64,000 nt of DNA from Arthrobacter pascens (lineage in GTDB: Bacteria; Actinomycetota; Actinomycetes; Actinomycetales; Micrococcaceae), in NCBI RefSeq assembly GCF_017052465.1, contig NZ_JAFHKT010000139.1, positions 45,811 through 109,810 of the forward strand. Reading direction: 5' to 3'. This document shows, piece after piece, positions 31,191 to 38,747 of this stretch (its first letter is position 1; the number at the start of each line of letters is the position of its first letter). The notes beneath the pieces are model-generated. The model made no database searches. It saw only the letters and a list, made by a program, of their open reading frames with translations, and was not told the origin of the DNA. Both the position numbers and the translations under genes were made by a program.

Positions 31191-31691
31191 TCAGGCGGCC
31201 GTCTCCGGAAGCAGGAACGGATCCCATGCAGGGGTCGGCTTCTCCAGTTCCTTGATTTGCCACATGGTGCCAACGGGCGGCGCCGGGACGAAACGCAATT
31301 TCCAGCCCATTTCCGCCGGAGTGTGGTCCCCCTTGACGTTGTTGCACCGGAGGCAGGCCGCCACGAGGTTTTCCCAGCTGTCCGCACCGCCCCGGGATTT
31401 CGGCTGGACGTGGTCTATGGTGTGGGCTGCCTTGCCGCAGTACGCGCACCGGTGGCCGTCCCTGCGCAGCACCCCGCGCCGGCTCACTGCGGTGACCATG
31501 TTGTAGCGCGGCCGGATATAACGGTTGAGGAGGATCACGGACGGGCGTCCCATGATGTCCTTCGGTCCCACGACGGGATCGTCACCTTCGGCAACCACAC
31601 TGGCTTTTCCTGTGAGCACAAGGACCAGCGCCCGGCGGAAGGTCACAACCGCCAGCGGTTCATATCCAGCATTCAGAACGAGCGTGCGCAT
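31191..31691 (-). CDS. HNH endonuclease family protein
   Basis: 166 aa. The ATG at 31691 is chosen because AGAGG is 7 nt upstream; an ATG two codons earlier would touch the ribosome binding site. The product begins MRTLVLNAGYEPLAVVTFRR. The HNH/zinc module is CAYCGKAAHTIDHVQPKSRG with LVAACLRCNNVKGDHTP, so CxxC and CxxC pairs frame the H-N-H residues at about 82-125. Such short HNH proteins are widespread in actinobacteria with unknown targets. It heads the operon that continues into mobA, DUF6457 and moeA. Confidence 0.88.
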   Translation of the reverse strand: MRTLVLNAGYEPLAVVTFRRALVLVLTGKASVVAEGDDPVVGPKDIMGRPSVILLNRYIRPRYNMVTAVSRRGVLRRDGHRCAYCGKAAHTIDHVQPKSRGGADSWENLVAACLRCNNVKGDHTPAEMGWKLRFVPAPPVGTMWQIKELEKPTPAWDPFLLPETAA

Positions 31692-31863
31692 GCGCATACC
31701 TCTTCACGGCCGCACCCGGCAGAGGCGCGAGGGCCGGCTGCCCTCTGCATGTCCGGGCTATGGATCGACACCACAAGAGTAAACACTCCTAGCGCATATC
31801 GACGAATCGGCCAAACATTCGGCCTCGGCGTGTCGGTGTTGCAGGAGCGCCGATTGAAGACAA

Positions 31864-31894
31864 AAGGACCCCTGCCGCAGGGGCAGGGGTCCTT
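31864..31894 (-). terminator. Terminator after the first NlpC/P60 gene
   Basis: A perfect 13-bp stem AAGGACCCCTGCC / GGCAGGGGTCCTT followed on the minus strand by TTGTCTT, 20 bp past the stop. Confidence 0.85.
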
Positions 31895-31914
31895 CTAAAG
31901 CCTTGGCTTGTGTC

Positions 31915-32700
31915 TTAGCCGCCGACGCGGATGAAGACCGGGCCGGAGCCTACGTTCACGCTGAACAGGGAGGTGGTTCCGCCGTTCCAGCCACCGTGTA
32001 CGGCCTGGCCGTTGCCCACGTAGACGGCGATGTGGGCCAGGCCCATGCCGCCGTTTTCGTAGTAGGCGAGGTCGCCCGGCTTGGCTTCGGCAGCGCTGAC
32101 GGTGCGGCCGAGTGACAGGTAACCTGCCGGCCAGCCGTGGTAGTTGATGCCCACAGCGGCCAGCGAGTTCGTGGCCAGTGCGGTGCAGTCCTGTGCAACG
32201 CCCAGCTGGGCGTAGGCAGCAGCGGCAATCGAAGCTCCCTTGCCGCTGGCCGAGGACGTGTTGGCAGCAGGTGCAGCCTCGACGGCGGCGGTGGCCTGGA
32301 CTGCCGGAGCGGCGGGGGCTTCCACGGCCGGAGCCTCAACTGCGGGCGCGGCTTCCTGGACGTTGACGACCGGCTTGGGCGCTTCCACGACGGGAGCCGG
32401 GGTGGTGGAGATGGCCGGCTTCTCGTAGGAGATGGCGATGCTCGATGCAGCCGAAATCGGCGCGGAAGCAAGGGACTGGACTTCCAGGGTGGACGTAGAA
32501 GCCGAGTCGCGCTGAACGTTGGTCTCGGCGGCGTTGGCGGCAATGCCGCTGGTCAGAACGAGTCCGGAGGCAGCAGCGATAACAGCAGCCTGGCGGCCCA
32601 CGCCACCGGCGTTGTCGCCGACAGCCTTGGCAATGACGGACAGCGAGTTGGTCTTGGTGACCTCGGCGCGGTGGCGTGCAATGGTCGCACGTGTAGTCAT
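31915..32700 (-). CDS. Secreted NlpC/P60 peptidoglycan hydrolase (copy A)
   Basis: 261 aa. A long N-region (MTTRATIARHRAEVTKTNSL) and hydrophobic stretch GRQAAVIAAASGLVLTSGIA form an export signal. A Pro/Ala/Val-rich linker (about 85-150) precedes the NlpC/P60 domain (about 155-261). The catalytic Cys is in AQDCTALATNSL and the His in LAHIAVYVGNGQAVHGG. It should cleave D-gamma-glutamyl or related cross-wall peptide bonds. Unlike the next gene it has no riboswitch of its own and lies 100 bp downstream of it, so it may share that transcript. Confidence 0.9.
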   Translation of the reverse strand: MTTRATIARHRAEVTKTNSLSVIAKAVGDNAGGVGRQAAVIAAASGLVLTSGIAANAAETNVQRDSASTSTLEVQSLASAPISAASSIAISYEKPAISTTPAPVVEAPKPVVNVQEAAPAVEAPAVEAPAAPAVQATAAVEAAPAANTSSASGKGASIAAAAYAQLGVAQDCTALATNSLAAVGINYHGWPAGYLSLGRTVSAAEAKPGDLAYYENGGMGLAHIAVYVGNGQAVHGGWNGGTTSLFSVNVGSGPVFIRVGG

Positions 32701-32799
32701 GGTTTCTCTCTTTCGTGTTCCGCAGCCCGCTGTAGCAGGCCGCGGTTTAGCGACGCGCCGGCGTCTTGGGGGTACGCCGAATCGTCTCGAATGGGGTTC

Positions 32800-33540
32800 T
32801 TAGCGAAGGGTGTAGAACGAAGACGTGCCCGTGGCGGACACTGCGTGCAGGATGGTGCCCTGCGAGGGGTTCAGCGCGCTGATCATCATGCCGTTGCCAA
32901 CGTAGATGCCAACGTGCGCACCGCCGTTCTGCATGACCAGGTCACCGGGAGCGGGAGTTGCGGTGGGCTTCATGGCCGTCCACGCGTTGACGCGCGGAAT
33001 GCTGATGCCCGCCTGTGCGTAGACCCACTGGGTGAAGCCGGAGCAGTCCCAGCCGCCGGGAGTGGTGCCGCCCCAGACGTACGGGCTGCCGATGCCGGTG
33101 TAGGCGATGCCCGCGAGGCCTGACGTTGCGCCCGAGCGTGCAGCATCAACCAGTTTCCCGGCCTTGGCCGCGATGGTTTCAACAGCGGCTTCGGGGCTGG
33201 CAGTGTCATCGCTCGACTGCGGAGCGATGGTCTCGATGACGGGGGCTGCCTCGGTGGTGACGGCAGGACGCTCGAAGGAGACGGTTGCGGTGGGCGCGGC
33301 GGTCACAGCAAGCTGTGTCGCCTGGGATCCGGACTCAGCGGAGGCGGAAACGCCAATGTTGGCATCGGATGCGTTGGCCGGCATGCCGACGCTCAGGACA
33401 AGACCTGAAGCGGCCGCAATGACTGCTGCCTGACGACCTACTGTGCCTGCATTGGCGCTTACTGCCCTGGACACGGAGTCCAGCGGGTTCTTACGAACCG
33501 TTTGCGCACGGTGGCGCGCAAGATTGTGGCGTGAAGACAC
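32800..33540 (-). CDS. Secreted NlpC/P60 peptidoglycan hydrolase (copy B), c-di-AMP riboswitch controlled
   Basis: 246 aa from GTG 33540, supported by GGGAGAGG 9 nt upstream. The N-terminus SSRHNLARHRAQTVRKNPLD with GRQAAVIAAASGLVLSVGMP matches copy A closely, so the two are paralogues with the same export module. The NlpC/P60 domain is at about 140-246: the catalytic Cys is in GGWDCSGFTQWVYAQAG and the His in GGAHVGIYVGNGMM. A short helical linker precedes it. Expression is controlled by the riboswitch directly upstream, and a candidate response-regulator site lies ahead of the promoter. Confidence 0.93.
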   Translation of the reverse strand: MSSRHNLARHRAQTVRKNPLDSVSRAVSANAGTVGRQAAVIAAASGLVLSVGMPANASDANIGVSASAESGSQATQLAVTAAPTATVSFERPAVTTEAAPVIETIAPQSSDDTASPEAAVETIAAKAGKLVDAARSGATSGLAGIAYTGIGSPYVWGGTTPGGWDCSGFTQWVYAQAGISIPRVNAWTAMKPTATPAPGDLVMQNGGAHVGIYVGNGMMISALNPSQGTILHAVSATGTSSFYTLR

Positions 33541-33559
33541 GAAGGTAGCCTCTCCCAAT

Positions 33560-33727
33560 GCCTACGAGGTGAGCTGTCGGATTCGGATGGGAGTCACCCG
33601 GCCGCGCCGCTTCCTGGGAAGCTTTGCGACTTAACCCCAAGGTCTTCTTGCGAAGACCAAAATTGGTTCCCCCGCCTCTGCCAGACGATGTAATGCGAAC
33701 GGACCTTGAGCGGTGGCAGAGTTAGGC
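33560..33727 (-). ncRNA. ydaO/yuaA-type c-di-AMP riboswitch ahead of NlpC/P60 copy B
   Basis: Read on the minus strand, the conserved blocks occur in order: CTCTGCCACCGCTC and TCTGGCAGAGGCG, GGGGGAACCAA, TTGGGGTTAAGTCGC, CCGGGTGACTCCCATCCGAA, and TCCGACAGCTCACCTCGTAGG. P1 pairs GCCTA (5') with TAGGC (3'). This is the actinobacterial form found before wall hydrolase and rpf genes. Ligand binding should shut off expression in this class. Confidence 0.92.
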
Positions 33728-33740
33728 AATCCACTCGAGG

Positions 33741-33765
33741 GCGTCAACTTCGGAAAAGTTGACGC
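33741..33765. repeat. Inverted repeat GCGTCAACTT-N5-AAGTTGACGC
   Basis: A perfect 10-bp palindrome overlapping the predicted transcription start of the riboswitch RNA. It may be an operator or the end of the M23 transcript. Confidence 0.5.
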
Positions 33766-33771
33766 AGTTTA
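33766..33771 (-). promoter_or_regulatory. -10 box (TAAACT) for the riboswitch/NlpC transcript
   Basis: A TANNNT hexamer whose predicted start is about 33 nt upstream of the riboswitch. The M23 riboswitch has its TATAGT box at the same distance, which supports both. Confidence 0.4.
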
Positions 33772-33796
33772 GACGGTACAGCAGTTGGGAGCGAAT

Positions 33797-33822
33797 GTCA
33801 CATTCAGGTCACGGCATGTCAC
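33797..33822. promoter_or_regulatory. Three GTCAC direct repeats (candidate response-regulator site)
   Basis: GTCAC occurs at 33797, 33808 and 33818, spaced 11 and 10 bp, one helical turn each, as bound by OmpR-family regulators. The array lies just upstream of the -35 region of the NlpC/P60 promoter. Confidence 0.4.
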
Positions 33823-33852
33823 AGGAATGTGGGAGCTCACCATCGGCTTTGC

Positions 33853-34671
33853 TTAGAGCCAGCCTTCGGGATCAACGACTTCTCCGTTGACCATCACCTC
33901 AAAGTGGAGGTGGCAGCCGGTGGATGCGCCGGTGGTCCCGCTGAGTGCCACCGCGTCGCCCCGGGTGACCTTCTGGCCGACCTGGACGCTGGATGACGAC
34001 AAATGGTTGTACGTGGTTTCGAGGCCGTTGCCGTGATCGATGACAACCCGGTTGCCACCGCCGTACTCGTGCCAGCCTGCAAATGTGACTGTGCCGCTGG
34101 CCGCTGCGAACACCTCTGTTCCGCACTGGGCCGCGAAGTCCTGGCCGCGGTGGAACTCTCCGGCGCCGCCGGTGATCGGGCTCACGCGGTATCCGAAGGG
34201 CGAGGACTTCACCATGGTGGTCAGCGGCATGCCAAGGCTGCCGACTGAAGCTGCGCGGCTGATGCTGCCGGCGGATTGGGCGCTCAGGAGCTGCTTGAGC
34301 TTGCCGTCCGGATCGCCGGCTGTCGAGACGGAGGTGCGGCTGAAGTCGATCTTGGCTGCCGCTTCTGCGGAAACCTGGGGCTGCGGGGCTGCGGCACCGG
34401 CAGAGGCACTCTGGTCGGCCGTGGCCATGACCGGGCTGGTGGCGGGGACCGTGACGGTCAGCAGGAGTCCCGAGGCGGCCAGGGCCACGCCGACCTTCTG
34501 GCCAACTCCGCTGGCAGCGGCGAAGTCCGCGACTTGGCGGAGGGGACTGCGGTGATTCCGCGCTTGACGCTGCGCATCGCGGGGTCGCTCGGCGGCGACC
34601 GCTACGGTCGTGCGGGGCTCCGCAGCGGGGCCGGTAGCGCGGCGGCGGCCCCGGGCATTCTGCATGGTCAA
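33853..34671 (-). CDS. Secreted M23-family peptidoglycan endopeptidase
   Basis: 272 aa. A basic N-region of about 50 residues with RQARNHRSPLRQVADFAAAS and the hydrophobic segment VGVALAASGLLLTVTVPATS resemble the export module of the two NlpC/P60 neighbours. The LytM/M23 domain spans about 165-272: HRGQDFAAQCG carries the first zinc His and Asp, and GCHLHFEVMVNGE the HxH. It cleaves cross-bridge or stem peptides outside the cell. The TTG at 34671 has AGAGGAA at good spacing, while the ATG two codons later (34665) is the alternative. It is preceded by its own c-di-AMP riboswitch. Confidence 0.92.
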   Translation of the reverse strand: MTMQNARGRRRATGPAAEPRTTVAVAAERPRDAQRQARNHRSPLRQVADFAAASGVGQKVGVALAASGLLLTVTVPATSPVMATADQSASAGAAAPQPQVSAEAAAKIDFSRTSVSTAGDPDGKLKQLLSAQSAGSISRAASVGSLGMPLTTMVKSSPFGYRVSPITGGAGEFHRGQDFAAQCGTEVFAAASGTVTFAGWHEYGGGNRVVIDHGNGLETTYNHLSSSSVQVGQKVTRGDAVALSGTTGASTGCHLHFEVMVNGEVVDPEGWL

Positions 34672-34690
34672 GAACGGTTCCTCTCTGGAT

Positions 34691-34910
34691 AGCCTGCGAA
34701 GTTAGCTGTCGGATTCGGGTCAGAGAGTTCATCGACCCGGTCCGCAAGGCAAGCTTTTTCGGCACAGGGGTATCCCGGGAGATTCCGACTGTGGAAGGAG
34801 GCTTGCTGCTGCGGACTTCACCCCAAGGCCGTCTTTCGACGGCCAGTTGTGGTTCCTCCGCCTCTGCCAGAAGGTGTTTCGAGCGACTGGTCCGCTGGCA
34901 GAGTTCGGCT
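34691..34910 (-). ncRNA. ydaO/yuaA-type c-di-AMP riboswitch ahead of the M23 gene
   Basis: Minus-strand blocks in order: GAACTCTGCCAGCGGACC, TCTGGCAGAGGCGGAGGAAC, TTGGGGTGAAGTCCGC, a variable arm with AAGCCTCCTTCC, CCGGGTCGATGAACTCTCTG, and ACCCGAATCCGACAGCTAAC with a closing AGCC/GGCT P1. It is longer than the first riboswitch because of an extended internal arm (34745-34810). Confidence 0.92.
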
Positions 34911-34949
34911 CCGGATCAGGTAACGCTTTAGTATCGGCGCTGCGACTTA

Positions 34950-34955
34950 ACTATA
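34950..34955 (-). promoter_or_regulatory. -10 box (TATAGT) for the riboswitch/M23 transcript
   Basis: CCTATAGTTAAG lies about 40 bp upstream of the riboswitch. The -10 is flanked by an imperfect palindrome, CTGCGAC at 34940 and GTCGCAG at 34967, that could be an operator. Confidence 0.5.
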
Positions 34956-35055
34956 GGTGATTAAAGGTCGCAGTAATAATTCCGTTATCTTCGCTGTGCA
35001 CAAGTTGTAGGTCATCCTGCCAACTGATGTCGGACAACTCACACACCGTTGTGGC

Positions 35056-35751
35056 TCAGGCCACCCGCACAAACACGTGGGCAGCGACCTCGGGCGGCAG
35101 CTCAAGGGCGCCTTCGATCCCGGGGACGCGGACGGAAATGTACTCCCCCACGCGCTCCAGGGAAACCGTCGCACCCGGGCGGATTCCACCCTCGTCCAAC
35201 TGCAGCAGGAGCTCGGGCTCGACCTGGATCGGTTCTGCAAGCCTGCTGACGGTGACCCGCGAGTCCGGGCCGTATCCGGCCATGGCATCCAGCAGGTTCA
35301 TGACGCCGTCGGTGAACGCCCGTGATGGCTCGCCCCCCAGCGCAGCCAGCCCCGGAATTGGGTTGCCATAGGGCGATTCGGTGGGGTGGTCCAGCAGTTC
35401 ATAAATCCTGCGCTCCACGCGTTCGCCCATCACGTGTTCCCACCGGCACGCCTCGTCGTGGACGTAGGCCCAGTCCAGGCCAATGACGTCCGCGAGCAGC
35501 CGCTCGGCCAACCGGTGCTTGCGCATGACTTCGGTGGCGCGCTTGCGCCCTGCCTCCGTCAGCTCCAGGTGCCGGTCGCCGGAAACCACCACCAGCCCGT
35601 CCCGCTCCATCCGGCCGACGGTCTGGGAGACTGTGGGGCCCGAATGGCGGAGGCGTTCGGCAATGCGGGCACGCAGCGCCACGATGTTCTCTTCTTCAAG
35701 CTCCAAAATGGTCCGAAGATACATCTCCGTGGTATCGATCAGATCCGTCAT
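35056..35751 (-). CDS. dtxR: Iron-dependent repressor of the DtxR/IdeR family
   Basis: 231 aa, three domains as in DtxR: winged HTH (1-73, with LRARIAERLRHSGPTVSQTV), dimerisation (74-140) and C-terminal SH3-like domain (about 150-231). Metal ligands are all present: Met10 (TTEM), His79 and Glu83 (RKHRLAE), His98, Cys102, Glu105 and His106 (HDEACRWEHVM). Cys102 marks an iron rather than a manganese regulator. It is very close to corynebacterial DtxR through PTVSQTVGRMERDGLVVVSG. With Fe2+ it should repress siderophore genes, including the SIP gene at 58.6 kb. The start has GAGGAG upstream. A TTAGCCTA half-box lies at 35895-35902. Confidence 0.95.
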   Translation of the reverse strand: MTDLIDTTEMYLRTILELEEENIVALRARIAERLRHSGPTVSQTVGRMERDGLVVVSGDRHLELTEAGRKRATEVMRKHRLAERLLADVIGLDWAYVHDEACRWEHVMGERVERRIYELLDHPTESPYGNPIPGLAALGGEPSRAFTDGVMNLLDAMAGYGPDSRVTVSRLAEPIQVEPELLLQLDEGGIRPGATVSLERVGEYISVRVPGIEGALELPPEVAAHVFVRVA

Positions 35752-37222
<1,471 letters not shown>

Positions 37223-37262
37223 TCTCCCCGCGCGCCGCTGCCACAGGCAGCGTGAGCTTTCG

Positions 37263-37299
37263 ACGGCGTCGTCCGGACTCGTGTCCCGGACGGCGCCGT
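37263..37299. terminator. Hairpin between serC and DUF3027
   Basis: 14-bp arms ACGGCGTCGTCCGG / CCGGACGGCGCCGT with one mismatch and a 9-nt loop, between convergent genes. Confidence 0.7.
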
Positions 37300-37369
37300 T
37301 CGCCGTTCTGAAGGTGGACATCAGTGTCCGCCCTCGAGGCGCTCAGTCCCGGACGGGCGCAACGCGTGC

Positions 37370-37930
37370 TTAGCCCCGGCCGGAGGTCTCCGCGTCGGCG
37401 TCTGTTGCGGCATCATCCTGGCCGCCGTCGGTATCCTCCGGGGAAGCCTCCGGCTCCTCCGCGGTGCCGACGCCTGCTTCAGACACGCCTGCTTCGGACG
37501 CGCCGGCCTGGGGTGCGCCCTCGTCAGCCGCGTCATCATCCTGGGCATCCTCCGGCCGGACACGCTCCGCCCACGGAACCCACTCCGGCGCCAGGATCGA
37601 GTCGTCGGACGGCAGCAGGCCCAGCTCGTTTACCGTGACCACCTTGGACCGCGAATTGCGTGTGAGCACGGCGTACCACTGCCAGCCGCCGTACCCGGGC
37701 AGCCTGGATTCGAAGAGGTGGGTCACCAGGCGGTCACCCTCCGTGCGCGCTGCCAGGTGTTCGCCGATCTGCGATGCCTTGGCGATGCCTTCGATGGCGG
37801 TCCGGGCCACGTCAACGGCTGCCGCCAGGACGGCGTCCGGTTTGCCGGTGCGCCAGACCGGGACACCGGTTCGCTTTTTGGGCGCCTTAGGCTCCGCCTT
37901 TGATGCGGCCTGTTCAGGTTCCGGGTTCAT
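37370..37930 (-). CDS. DUF3027 family protein
   Basis: 186 aa. The conserved part is residues 20-120: VPVWRTGKPDAVLAAAVDVA, HLAARTEGDRLVTHLFESRL, PGYGGWQWYAVLTRNSRSKV and VTVNELGLLPSDDSILAPEW. The last 60 residues are an acidic, Ala/Asp/Glu-rich tail. The function is unknown. The family is conserved in actinobacteria next to a cold-shock protein gene and serC, as here. It lies 6 bp downstream of the cold-shock gene, so the two form an operon. Confidence 0.85.
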   Translation of the reverse strand: MNPEPEQAASKAEPKAPKKRTGVPVWRTGKPDAVLAAAVDVARTAIEGIAKASQIGEHLAARTEGDRLVTHLFESRLPGYGGWQWYAVLTRNSRSKVVTVNELGLLPSDDSILAPEWVPWAERVRPEDAQDDDAADEGAPQAGASEAGVSEAGVGTAEEPEASPEDTDGGQDDAATDADAETSGRG

Positions 37931-37936
37931 GAGGAC

Positions 37937-38320
37937 CTAGGCGTCCAGCTCGTCGGCAACCTTACGCAGGGCGGCGGCGATGGCCTTGCCCTTGTTACCG
38001 TCCGGGTATTTGCCTGCTGACAGGGTGCCGGACAGGTTGTCCAGCACCGTGACGAGATCCTGCACCACAGGCGCGAGGTCCCTGGCGTTGGGCCGCTTGG
38101 CCTTGGCGATGGACGGCGTCTTGTCCAGGACGCGCAGGCCCAGCGCCTGGGCGCCCTTGCGGCCGTCAGCCACACCGAACTCCACCCGGGTTCCGGCCTT
38201 CAGTTCGGTGACGCCCCCGGGCAGCGCCGACTTGGGCAGGAACACTTCCTGGCCGTCCTCGCCCGCGAGGAATCCGAAACCCTTGTCCTTGTCATACCAC
38301 TTGACTTTGCCGGTAGGCAC
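37937..38320 (-). CDS. Cold-shock domain protein with C-terminal extension
   Basis: 127 aa, twice a normal CspA. The cold-shock domain (1-66) starts MPTGKVKWYDKDKGFGFLAG, with the RNP1-like GFGFL and a modified RNP2 (QEVFLP in place of the usual VFVH). The extension (70-127) is helical: KRPNARDLAPVVQDLVTVLD and AAALRKVADELDA. This two-part layout is a known actinobacterial Csp variant. GTG start with AAGAAGG upstream. It is followed after 6 bp by DUF3027. Confidence 0.9.
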   Translation of the reverse strand: MPTGKVKWYDKDKGFGFLAGEDGQEVFLPKSALPGGVTELKAGTRVEFGVADGRKGAQALGLRVLDKTPSIAKAKRPNARDLAPVVQDLVTVLDNLSGTLSAGKYPDGNKGKAIAAALRKVADELDA

Positions 38321-38490
38321 GTGTTCAACCTTCTTCGTTCTGACTGTCTAGACATGTCCGGCAATCACCGCATCCGCACCGGTGTGCGGGTTCAGGGTAT
38401 GACTGCCTGGTCCATGTTGGTCTGCTCCTTCAAGGTTATCCTGACTGGCTCGGGATTCCTGCTTCTGAGGCGCAGTCGCGGCCGGACTGT

Positions 38491-38496
38491 TAGCGT
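38491..38496 (+). promoter_or_regulatory. -10 box (TAGCGT) of a leaderless promoter
   Basis: Ends 7 nt before the ATG at 38504, with no ribosome binding site between. Confidence 0.45.
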
Positions 38497-38503
38497 TACG
38501 TGC

Positions 38504-38737
38504 ATGATATCCACGCGTTTCCGGCGTCCCCTGATGGTCGCCGCAGCGGTCCTGGCAGTGCTTTCCCTGGCGGCCGTGGGAACGGTGATGGCGATGGCAT
38601 ACGGCGGCCAGGCCGCCCCGGCCCCGATTACCTCCACTGCTCTCTATGGGCTTCCGCTCGCTTTCGTCCTGGTGTTCGTGCTCGTGATCGACAGCATTGC
38701 AGCACGGCGCCGGGCAGGAAACGGCGGCGGGCGGTAA
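38504..38737 (+). CDS. Small two-helix membrane protein
   Basis: 77 aa. After a basic N-terminus (MISTRFRRP) there are two helices, LMVAAAVLAVLSLAAVGTVM and LYGLPLAFVLVFVLVIDSIA, joined by an Ala/Pro-rich loop, and a basic tail AARRRAGNGGGR. Topology N-in/C-in by the positive-inside rule. The ATG is preceded by TAGCGT at leaderless spacing. The stop lies 10 bp before the start of the Helicase_C_3 gene. Function unknown. Confidence 0.65.
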   Translation: MISTRFRRPLMVAAAVLAVLSLAAVGTVMAMAYGGQAAPAPITSTALYGLPLAFVLVFVLVIDSIAARRRAGNGGGR

Positions 38738-38740
38738 CGT
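38735..38740 (+). promoter_or_regulatory. -10 box (TAACGT) of a leaderless promoter for the Helicase_C_3 gene
   Basis: TAACGT overlaps the stop codon of the small membrane protein and ends 7 nt before the ATG at 38748. Confidence 0.5.
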
Positions 38741-38747
38741 TGGACTG

